The notes below the pieces were generated by a model. The model was not told the DNA's origin and searched no databases. It saw only the letters and a list, made by a program, of their open reading frames with translations. From UBA2336 sp036787955 (GTDB taxonomy: Bacteria > Bacteroidota > Bacteroidia > Cytophagales > Cyclobacteriaceae): a DNA stretch of 64,000 nt. Location of the stretch: contig DAIQOI010000012.1 in the NCBI GenBank assembly GCA_036787955.1, forward strand, positions 18,005 to 82,004, read 5' to 3'. This document shows positions 9,096-15,755 of this stretch, piece by piece (position 1 is the stretch's first letter; each line of letters opens with the position of its first letter). The translations under genes were made by a program, and so were the position numbers.

Positions 9096-10205
9096 ATGAT
9101 ACCGTACTTCGACTTAACACGTCAGCTCAATTCCTGGCCCGAACTGAAAGACACTGTGCTGCGCGTGATGGATAGGGGCCGCTTTGTGAGCGGAGAAGAA
9201 GTGCAGCAGTTTGAGGAAAATTTTGCGCGCAAGCTGGGTATTGACCACTGCATTGGCACGGCCAATGGCACCGATGCCCTTTACCTGATTCTTAAAGCGC
9301 TGCAACTGCCTGCCGGGTCGGAAGTGATTACCCCGGCCTGGAGCTGCATGCCTACAGCCGAAACCATTACACTGGCCGGTTATACCCCGGTTTTCTGCGA
9401 TGTAGATGAGCAATACATGGTAATTACCCCGGAACGGGTGAAACAAAAAATCACCTCGCGCACGCGTGCTGTTCTGGCGGTTCATTTGTATGGCCAGGCT
9501 GCTCCGGTACACGAGCTAAAACAACTCTGTGACGCCCTGAGCATCCATCTTGTTGAAGACTGCGCACAGGCGCATCTGTCGTTGGAAAACGGCAGGCCGG
9601 TTGGGACCTTTGGTATTGCTGCGGCCTTCAGCTTTTATCCCACCAAAAACCTGGGGGCTCTGGGTGATGCCGGATGCGTGGTTACCGCCAGCAAAGAACT
9701 GGCCGATCGTATCCGCATGCTGGCAAATCATGGCTCACCACCACCGGCACAATATGATTATCAAACAGAGGGCATCAACAGCCGCCTCGATGCCTTGCAG
9801 GCAGCGGTACTCAACCTTAAACTTCATCGCCTGAACGAATTCAATAACAAAAGGCGCAACATAGCTGCGCACTATGCGAGGGCGCTGTCCGGCATAGGCG
9901 GGCTTGGTTTGCCCGAAGAGCGACCGGAGTCTTTTCATACGTATCACATCTATTGCATCCGCAGCCGCCACCGCAATGAATTGCGGAAATATCTCGGCCT
10001 GAACGGCATTGAAACCCACATCCATTACCCGGTTGCGCTGCCACTAACTCCTGCCTTTGCGCACCGGGGTTTCAACGAAACCCACTTTCCCGTGGCTGCC
10101 CGCCTGGCCAAAGAAGTGTTGTCCTTGCCCGTATTTCCCGAATTAACAGACGATGAGGCAACACGCGTAGCAACGCATGTGGCTTCCTTTTTCAAAAAAG
10201 AATAA
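9096..10205 (+). CDS. DegT/DnrJ/EryC1/StrS family sugar aminotransferase
   Basis: 369 residues. Lys184 in FYPTKNLGALGDAG is the pyridoxal phosphate lysine; VEDCAQAH holds the cofactor-ring aspartate. Family members transaminate keto-sugars bound to a nucleotide, giving amino sugars for polysaccharide or O-antigen. The ATG at 9096 was chosen (start MIPYFDLTRQ, the normal family start); an upstream in-frame codon would overlap galE. The matching 4-keto sugar dehydratase is not in the cassette, so the substrate is unknown. Confidence 0.9.
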   Translation: MIPYFDLTRQLNSWPELKDTVLRVMDRGRFVSGEEVQQFEENFARKLGIDHCIGTANGTDALYLILKALQLPAGSEVITPAWSCMPTAETITLAGYTPVFCDVDEQYMVITPERVKQKITSRTRAVLAVHLYGQAAPVHELKQLCDALSIHLVEDCAQAHLSLENGRPVGTFGIAAAFSFYPTKNLGALGDAGCVVTASKELADRIRMLANHGSPPPAQYDYQTEGINSRLDALQAAVLNLKLHRLNEFNNKRRNIAAHYARALSGIGGLGLPEERPESFHTYHIYCIRSRHRNELRKYLGLNGIETHIHYPVALPLTPAFAHRGFNETHFPVAARLAKEVLSLPVFPELTDDEATRVATHVASFFKKE

Positions 10206-10246
10206 GGCTAAAAATTATTTAGATTTGGCCCTAAAGACCCTTCTCC

Positions 10247-11293
10247 ATGGCTACGATTGTTGCCGCGGCACTTACTGCTTTTGCGCTGGCGTTTTTAATT
10301 ATTCCGGTAATCATCAGGTATTCGCACGAGAAAAACCTGATGGACATACCAGGGCGCAGAAAGGTTCATAAAAAACTCACTCCATCTCTTGGAGGCATAG
10401 CCATCTTTCTGGGTTTCGGTGTTGCTTCGTTTGTCTGGATTGAACCCGGCCTGTGGTCAGAGATGCGTTACCTGCTCGTTGCCCAGGCTGTGGTCTTTTT
10501 CATAGGCGTACGCGATGATTTGGTGCCCCTGCCCCCTGCCTCCAAACTGGTGGGCCAGATCATCGCATCCGCTATCCTCATCGTTTTTATGGATCTCAGA
10601 CTACGCTCGTTTCAGGGCATCTTTGGCATATATGAACTTCCCCTATGGTTCAGCTATGCATTCACCTTGTTTACCATTATTGTTATCACCAACTCATTTA
10701 ACCTCATTGACGGCCTGGACGGCCTGGCTGGATTGCTGGCCGTTATTTCGCTTTCGTTTTTAGGTGCCTGGTTTTTTCTTGTCGGTGATAAGCCTTTTGC
10801 AGCCCTGGCTTTTGCAATGACTGGTGCGGTGATAGGGTTTTTGTATTTTAACTGGGAACCATCAAAAATTTTTATGGGCGACACAGGTGCATTGGTCATT
10901 GGTATCACGCTGTCCATCTTTGTCATCCGGTTTATTGATATGCATACTGCCATGCCTGCCGAACACCCGTTGCGGTTTGCTTCCGCTCCTTCAGCCGCTA
11001 TTGGGGTAATTATGATACCGCTGGCCGATACACTCAGGGTCTTTGTGATTCGCCTCTTGCGGGGGCAGTCGCCTTTTGCGGCCGATAAAAGCCATATTCA
11101 CCACAGCCTGATGCGACTGGGCCTGTCGCACAGCAGGGCTTCACTGTTATTGGGCTTTATTCAACTTGTTTTTATCCTGCTCAGCCTCGGCCTTCGCAAT
11201 CATACCAACACCGTTGTTCTTCCGGTGCTTATTGTTCCGGCAGTCATACTCAGCCTGGTGCTGGACGGGTTGTTGAGAAGAAAAGTGGCTTAA
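10247..11293 (+). CDS. MraY/WecA-like undecaprenyl-phosphate sugar-1-phosphate transferase
   Basis: 348 residues with about ten to eleven membrane helices. The acidic motifs of the polyprenyl-phosphate HexNAc-1-P transferases are present: RDD at 89-91, NLIDGLDG at 152-159, FMGDTGAL at 209-216, and the basic SHIHH loop at 282-286 typical of WecA rather than MraY. It links a sugar phosphate to undecaprenyl phosphate, the first membrane step of a surface glycan. It follows the aminotransferase by 41 bp and probably ends the cassette. Confidence 0.9.
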   Translation: MATIVAAALTAFALAFLIIPVIIRYSHEKNLMDIPGRRKVHKKLTPSLGGIAIFLGFGVASFVWIEPGLWSEMRYLLVAQAVVFFIGVRDDLVPLPPASKLVGQIIASAILIVFMDLRLRSFQGIFGIYELPLWFSYAFTLFTIIVITNSFNLIDGLDGLAGLLAVISLSFLGAWFFLVGDKPFAALAFAMTGAVIGFLYFNWEPSKIFMGDTGALVIGITLSIFVIRFIDMHTAMPAEHPLRFASAPSAAIGVIMIPLADTLRVFVIRLLRGQSPFAADKSHIHHSLMRLGLSHSRASLLLGFIQLVFILLSLGLRNHTNTVVLPVLIVPAVILSLVLDGLLRRKVA

Positions 11294-11305
11294 ACGGGAA
11301 TGTTG

Positions 11306-11313
11306 TACTTTTG
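11306..11313 (+). promoter_or_regulatory. -7 promoter box before pheS
   Basis: TACTTTTG fits TAnnTTTG fully. It directly abuts an ATG at 11314, so transcription from it would start at or after that codon; this favours the ATG at 11329 as the true pheS start. No clear -33 box was found. Confidence 0.5.
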
Positions 11314-11328
11314 ATGCTTAAACAGAAC

Positions 11329-12360
11329 ATGGAAGAACGCATTGCACAGATACTTGACGAAGTAAGAAATTTTTCAGGCGAGGCAGAACCGTTCAGGCTG
11401 AAGTACCTGAGCCGCAAAGGGGTTTTAAGCGAACTGTTCGAAGAGCTGAAACACATGCCTGCCGAAAAGAAAAAAGAAACAGGCAGACAGCTCAACATCC
11501 TGAAACAAACAGCCGAACAACGCCTCAGGGAACTATTAACTCAAAACCAAACGCCCGCCACAACTGCCGAAGTACCTGATTTAACCCTGCCGCCCGTAAG
11601 GAACAAAACCGGTAATCTGCACCCGCTTACACTTACGCGGCTGCGTATCATAGAAATCTTTGAACGACTGGGTTTTTCGGTGGCCGATGGACCAGAAATT
11701 GAAGACGACTGGCATAATTTTACTGCGCTGAACTTTCCGGAAAATCATCCGGCCCGCGAAATGCAGGATACTTTCTTCATCGAAAAAGGTCACGATGAGC
11801 AGGGCCGCAACCGCGATATTTTGTTACGCACGCATACCTCCAACGTGCAGATACGCCTGCTCGAGGAAAAGAAACCACCTGTACGTGCCATTATGCCGGG
11901 GCGCGTATATCGCAATGAGGCTATATCGGCCCGCGCACACTGCTTTTTTCACCAGGTTGAAGGATTATACATTGATTACAATGTAGGCTTTGCCGATCTG
12001 AAACAAACCTTATATCATTTTGCTAAAGAAATGTTCGGGCCCGACACACACATCCGGCTACGCCCTTCTTTTTTCCCCTTTACCGAGCCCAGCGCAGAAA
12101 TTGATATTTCGTGCCTCATTTGCAAAGGAAAAGGTTGTGCTGTGTGCAAACACACCGGCTGGGTTGAAATAGCCGGGGCAGGCATGGTACATCCAAATGT
12201 GCTGCGCAACTGCGGTGTTGACCCGGAAGAGTTTACCGGCTTTGCATTCGGTATGGGCATCGAACGCGTTACCATGCTGAAATACCGCATTGGCGATTTG
12301 CGGTTGTTCTCCGAAAACGATGTGCGTTTTCTTCGGCAGTTCCACACCGTAATTGCTTGA
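11329..12360 (+). CDS. pheS: phenylalanine--tRNA ligase alpha subunit
   Basis: 343 residues. An N-terminal coiled coil (about 1-80) is followed by the class II catalytic core: motif 2 around RVYRNEAISARAHCFFHQVE and motif 3 at GFAFGMGIERVTML. A cysteine cluster CLICKGKGCAVC lies between them, as in many PheS proteins of this phylum. It charges tRNA-Phe together with PheT, which is not in the window. I chose ATG 11329 over ATG 11314 because a -7 promoter box ends at 11313. Confidence 0.95.
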   Translation: MEERIAQILDEVRNFSGEAEPFRLKYLSRKGVLSELFEELKHMPAEKKKETGRQLNILKQTAEQRLRELLTQNQTPATTAEVPDLTLPPVRNKTGNLHPLTLTRLRIIEIFERLGFSVADGPEIEDDWHNFTALNFPENHPAREMQDTFFIEKGHDEQGRNRDILLRTHTSNVQIRLLEEKKPPVRAIMPGRVYRNEAISARAHCFFHQVEGLYIDYNVGFADLKQTLYHFAKEMFGPDTHIRLRPSFFPFTEPSAEIDISCLICKGKGCAVCKHTGWVEIAGAGMVHPNVLRNCGVDPEEFTGFAFGMGIERVTMLKYRIGDLRLFSENDVRFLRQFHTVIA

Positions 12361-12363
12361 AAT

Positions 12364-13221
12364 ATGACCGGGATTAAATACATCGGTATTGCAGGAGCCG
12401 GCACCATGGGCCGCGGTATTGCTCAGGTTTTCGCTCAGGCAGGATTTGAAGTGACCGTATATGACGTAATCCCTGCACTGGCCGTGCAAGCCAAACAGGA
12501 AATAGAAAAGACCTTGCAGGTGCTGGTTGATAAGAAAAAAATTACCGAACAGGAAAAAACAGAATCGCTGGGCCGCATCAAGCCGGTAGCACGTGTAGAA
12601 GAACTGAAAGGCGATTTAATAATTGAAGCGATTGCAGAAGTGGTGGACACAAAGCGCGAATTGATCCGGAAGCTGGAAGACAGTCAGCCTGCTGAGATCC
12701 TTATTGTTACCAATACCTCCTCGCTTTCCGTAACCGAATTGTCGGCCGGCATGCGCTATCCGCAGCGCTTTGCCGGTCTGCATTTCTTCAATCCGGCCCC
12801 TGTCATGAAGCTGGTGGAGGTGGTGCAAGGCGGGCTCACCGCTGCCGAAACGGTGCACCAGCTTGTTGCGCTGGTAAAAAGGGTTGGCAAGTACCCGGTG
12901 CTGACACACGATTCACCAGGTTTTATCGTTAACCGGGTGGCGCGTCCTTACTACACCGAAGCGCTGAAGCTGCTGGAAGAGCAGGTGGCAAACGTGCAGA
13001 CCATTGATAAACTGATGCGTGCGACTGGTTTTAAGATGGGGCCGTTTGAACTGATGGATTTAATCGGAAACGATGTGAACTATGCGGTTACAAAGTCCGT
13101 GTACGAAGCATTTTCGGGTGAACCCCGCTTCCGGCCAAGCCGTATTCAGGAACATAAAGTAAAAGCCGGCCATTTGGGAAGAAAAAGCGGAAAGGGTTTT
13201 TATGATTACGATAAAAAATAA
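12364..13221 (+). CDS. 3-hydroxybutyryl-CoA dehydrogenase family protein
   Basis: 285 residues. An N-terminal Rossmann fold with GAGTMGRGIAQ at 11-21; Ser119, His140, Asn143 and Glu152 form the usual active site of 3-hydroxyacyl-CoA dehydrogenases (TNTSSLSVTE, LHFFNPAPVMKLVEVV). The C-terminal helical domain ends GRKSGKGFYDYDKK, the family hallmark. It oxidises 3-hydroxyacyl-CoA with NAD(P) in beta-oxidation or butanoate metabolism. It starts three bases after pheS, so it probably shares the transcript. The lipoprotein gene downstream begins inside its last 20 bases. Confidence 0.92.
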   Translation: MTGIKYIGIAGAGTMGRGIAQVFAQAGFEVTVYDVIPALAVQAKQEIEKTLQVLVDKKKITEQEKTESLGRIKPVARVEELKGDLIIEAIAEVVDTKRELIRKLEDSQPAEILIVTNTSSLSVTELSAGMRYPQRFAGLHFFNPAPVMKLVEVVQGGLTAAETVHQLVALVKRVGKYPVLTHDSPGFIVNRVARPYYTEALKLLEEQVANVQTIDKLMRATGFKMGPFELMDLIGNDVNYAVTKSVYEAFSGEPRFRPSRIQEHKVKAGHLGRKSGKGFYDYDKK

Positions 13222-13657
13222 TGGTGCACTCATACTGCTCACAGGGTGTTGCCTCTTCTTGCATACCTGTTCGACCGAACCGATTGATGACCCGATACCA
13301 ACAGCCACCTTTGCCGACATCTACCTGAATCTGATGTTGCCTGAAAACGCGGTGTTGCAGCAAACGGGCAATTACCGGTATATCAATGGCGGGGTGCGCG
13401 GATTGATTGTTTACCGCGCAAGTGCTTCGCAGTTTCGCGTATTTGAGCGCAATTGTTCGTATCAGCCTAATACAGCCTGCGCCACGGTAGAGGTTCATGC
13501 TTCAGGGCTATACATGCACGATGTGTGCTGCGGGTCGCAGTTCAGCTTTAGCGGCCAGCCATCAGGCGGACCAGCCTGGCGGCCCCTTCGGCAGTATCAG
13601 GCTATCTTGAATGGCAACGAACTGGTTATTACCGATGAAATAATCACGGGAAACTAA
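13202..13657 (+). CDS. Rieske-like lipoprotein lacking the His ligands
   Basis: 151 residues. A short signal peptide with a lipobox LLTGC gives Cys16 as the likely lipidation site (LHTC at Cys23 is a poorer alternative). The C-terminal half reads VCCGSQFSFSGQPSGGPAWR at 108-127, then PLRQY. This mirrors the second Rieske cluster loop and its trailing GPA-PL-Y block. The first loop is CSYQPNTAC at 85-93. In both loops the histidine ligand of C-x-H / C-x2-H is gone (Tyr87 and Cys110). So the fold is probably Rieske-like, but a normal 2Fe-2S cluster is unlikely. It overlaps the dehydrogenase by 20 bases. Confidence 0.72.
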   Translation: MITIKNNGALILLTGCCLFLHTCSTEPIDDPIPTATFADIYLNLMLPENAVLQQTGNYRYINGGVRGLIVYRASASQFRVFERNCSYQPNTACATVEVHASGLYMHDVCCGSQFSFSGQPSGGPAWRPLRQYQAILNGNELVITDEIITGN

Positions 13658-14040
13658 TGTATTTAAACATACCTTTCCTACCTGTTGTACTGTTGTTGTC
13701 ATTAGGCTGTTTGCAGAGCAATCAGATCAGAACTTCCATGGACCAGGAAAATAAAAATATGGAAGTGTTACGTAAGCTATATAAAGAATACCGTAAAGGG
13801 CAGATATCAGCGTGTATTCTCCACAACAAACCGGTATTTACAGCTACGCTCAGTGCTGTGGATGCCCCGGTACATATCTTTGATTCAGCCGGAGCGAAGA
13901 TTGGAACATGCAACTATGCCTGGGGCCGGTACGATGCCATGTGCCGGGAACTGAAAAACTGTGAGGTGGTTTTCCGGGTTAAGGATAACATCTGGCACAT
14001 GCCTGCAGTAGATAAATACGGTCTTGCCGGTAAAGATTAA
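13657..14040 (+). CDS. small lipoprotein of unknown function
   Basis: 127 residues. A signal peptide with lipobox LSLGC (Cys18) is followed by a basic and acidic helix (about 30-50) and a beta-rich part with three further cysteines (C54, C90, C98 approximately). I do not recognise a family. Its ATG overlaps the TAA of the Rieske-like gene by one base (TAATG), so the two are translationally coupled and may act together at the membrane. The stop overlaps the stop of the convergent ftsY gene. Confidence 0.68.
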   Translation: MYLNIPFLPVVLLLSLGCLQSNQIRTSMDQENKNMEVLRKLYKEYRKGQISACILHNKPVFTATLSAVDAPVHIFDSAGAKIGTCNYAWGRYDAMCRELKNCEVVFRVKDNIWHMPAVDKYGLAGKD

Positions 14041-14981
14041 GTCGCTGAGGTGAAGAGCGACTCTACGAACGTTTGCGCATCGAACGCCTGAAGGTCTTCG
14101 GGTTGCTCGCCCACGCCAATATATTTTACCGGAATGCGAAATTCATCGCATATACCGATTACCACACCGCCCTTTGCTGTGCCGTCCAGCTTGGTAATGG
14201 CCAGGGCATTTACTTCAGTAGCTTTGGTAAACTCGCGGGCCTGGTGGAGGGCATTCTGCCCGGTACTGCCATCGAGTACCAGCAATACCTCGTGCGGTGC
14301 TGTTGGCAAAACCTTCTGAACAGAACGTTTGATCTTCGACAATTCATTCATCAGGTTCACCTTTGTATGCAACCTTCCGGCTGTGTCGATAATTACCACA
14401 TCTGTGCGTTGTTTGATTCCTTCCTGCACGGCATCGAACGCCACAGCCGAGGGGTCGGTATGCATGCCGCGGCTTACTACCGGCACATCAAGCCGCTTTC
14501 CCCATAAGGTCAGCTGATCGACTGCTGCGGCCCGGAAGGTATCGCCTGCACCCAACAGTACGCTGTAACCCTGCCCTTTAAAATTGGCCGCCAGCTTGCC
14601 GATGGTGGTAGTCTTTCCCACACCATTTACGCCAACTACCAGTATTACATAGGGACGCGTTTCGGCAGGTATCCGAAAGGGTTCAGATGCGGGCTTTTGC
14701 GATGAGAGCAGGGCAGCAATTTCTTCTTTCAGCATCTGGTTCAGTTCGGCCGTGCTCAGGTATTTGTCGCGGGCTACCCGTTGCTGAAGTTTTTCAATGA
14801 TTTTAAGCGTGGTGTTAATGCCTACATCAGCCGAAATCAAAGCCTCTTCCACATTGTCCAGCGTCTCATCATCCACCGAAGATTTTCCGGCAATAGCTTT
14901 GCCCAGGCGTTGCAGCAGTGAGTCGCTGGTCTTCTGCAACCCCTTTTTCAGTCGTTCTTTTCCGAAAATCGAGAAAGCCAT
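14037..14981 (-). CDS. ftsY: signal recognition particle receptor FtsY
   Basis: 314 residues. A helical N domain (about 1-95) is followed by the SRP GTPase NG domain: GVNGVGKT at 117-124 (G1), GAGDTFRAAAVDQL (insertion box), DTAGRLH (G3), TKLDGTAKGG (G4) and the closing IKYIGVGEQPEDLQAF. It docks ribosome-SRP complexes at the membrane. The acidic A domain of enterobacterial FtsY is absent, as usual in this phylum. I chose ATG 14981; the longer frame would need a TTG at 15002 inside the terminator hairpin. The gene stands alone behind that terminator. Confidence 0.96.
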   Translation of the reverse strand: MAFSIFGKERLKKGLQKTSDSLLQRLGKAIAGKSSVDDETLDNVEEALISADVGINTTLKIIEKLQQRVARDKYLSTAELNQMLKEEIAALLSSQKPASEPFRIPAETRPYVILVVGVNGVGKTTTIGKLAANFKGQGYSVLLGAGDTFRAAAVDQLTLWGKRLDVPVVSRGMHTDPSAVAFDAVQEGIKQRTDVVIIDTAGRLHTKVNLMNELSKIKRSVQKVLPTAPHEVLLVLDGSTGQNALHQAREFTKATEVNALAITKLDGTAKGGVVIGICDEFRIPVKYIGVGEQPEDLQAFDAQTFVESLFTSAT

Positions 14982-14992
14982 GCGCGTGATTT

Positions 14993-15030
14993 TAAAAAAC
15001 AAACCCCCGATCCGCTGGGAATGGGGGTTT
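14993..15030 (-). terminator. intrinsic terminator of the rpmB-rpmG-DUF4295 operon
   Basis: AAACCCCC (15001-15008) pairs with GGGGGTTT (15023-15030). Read on the minus strand the stem is followed by GTTTTTT, a classic rho-independent terminator, between the DUF4295 gene and ftsY. Confidence 0.85.
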
Positions 15031-15053
15031 GCTCATATCAGGTTGTTGAATGC

Positions 15054-15209
15054 TTATTTTTTTGCAAGCGTTTCCTTAACGGCTTCTATCGGAACAATTT
15101 CTTCCTTAAAGGTATAGGCACCGGTTTTTTCCGAGCGCACCGCGCGGATTACCTTAGCAAAGTTCTTGCCTTCACCTTTTTTAAGCGTAGCAACTACTTT
15201 CTTAGCCAT
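15054..15209 (-). CDS. DUF4295 small basic protein
   Basis: 51 residues, starting MAKKVVATLKKGEGKNFAKV and ending KETLAKK. The sequence and its place directly after rpmG match DUF4295, a family of small basic proteins confined to Bacteroidota and always linked to ribosomal protein genes. A ribosome-associated role is inferred from context and composition. Two bases separate its ATG from the rpmG stop, and the operon terminator follows. Confidence 0.87.
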   Translation of the reverse strand: MAKKVVATLKKGEGKNFAKVIRAVRSEKTGAYTFKEEIVPIEAVKETLAKK

Positions 15210-15211
15210 GG

Positions 15212-15394
15212 TTACTTAATTTCTTTGTGGATGGTATATTTCTTCAAAATAGGGTTGTATTTGCGAAGCTCCAGGCGCTCCGTAGTGTTTTTGCGGTTTT
15301 TGGTGGTAATGTAGCGGCTCATACCCGGCATGCCCGAGGCCTTGTGCTCGGTGCACTCCAGAATTACCTGTACGCGGTTTCCTTTCTTTGCCAT
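15212..15394 (-). CDS. rpmG: 50S ribosomal protein bL33
   Basis: 60 residues. The pattern VQVILECTEHKASGMPGMSRY, shortened here, with TTKNRKNTTERLELRKYNP and HKEIK is the bL33 signature. Only one cysteine (Cys14) remains, so this is the zinc-free form. bL33 is a small protein of the large subunit near the E site. It is the middle gene of a three-gene ribosomal operon on the minus strand, 13 bp behind rpmB. Confidence 0.95.
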   Translation of the reverse strand: MAKKGNRVQVILECTEHKASGMPGMSRYITTKNRKNTTERLELRKYNPILKKYTIHKEIK

Positions 15395-15407
15395 AACAGC
15401 TTTCTGT

Positions 15408-15647
15408 TTATAGGGTCAACGTTCCTTTTTCACGGGCTTCTTTCAGCACCGCCGAAATTCCGTATTTGTTAATGGTTTTAATGGCCCTGGTCGAAACCTT
15501 CAGGGTAATCCACCGGTTCTCTTCCGGCAGGAAAAAGCGCTTTTTCTGAAGATTGGGGTAAAATCTGCGTTTGGTTTTGTTGTTGGCGTGCGACACGTTG
15601 TTGCCCACCTGCGGGCGCTTTCCGGTAATCTGACAAACTCGGGCCAT
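15408..15647 (-). CDS. rpmB: 50S ribosomal protein bL28
   Basis: 79 residues. The start MARVCQITGKRPQVGNNVSH and the middle KTKRRFYPNLQKKRFFLP are diagnostic for bL28. The ATG at 15647 gives the family start. It is first in the minus-strand operon rpmB-rpmG-DUF4295, with a promoter 28-60 bases upstream and an intrinsic terminator at the end. Confidence 0.96.
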   Translation of the reverse strand: MARVCQITGKRPQVGNNVSHANNKTKRRFYPNLQKKRFFLPEENRWITLKVSTRAIKTINKYGISAVLKEAREKGTLTL

Positions 15648-15674
15648 AAAACCTTGTTTTTTGTAAAAGGACTG

Positions 15675-15707
15675 CAAATATCGGTAAACCTGCCCTACAT
15701 ATCCAAA
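15675..15707 (-). promoter_or_regulatory. promoter of the rpmB operon
   Basis: On the minus strand TTTG (15704-15707) is followed after 21 bases by GATATTTG (15675-15682), seven of eight against TAnnTTTG counting the two free positions. The predicted transcript starts about 25 bases before the rpmB ATG. Confidence 0.6.
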
Positions 15708-15755
15708 CCTGACTTAAAATTTGCCTTTTGCACAATCGGGCTGGCTGTCAGGAAC

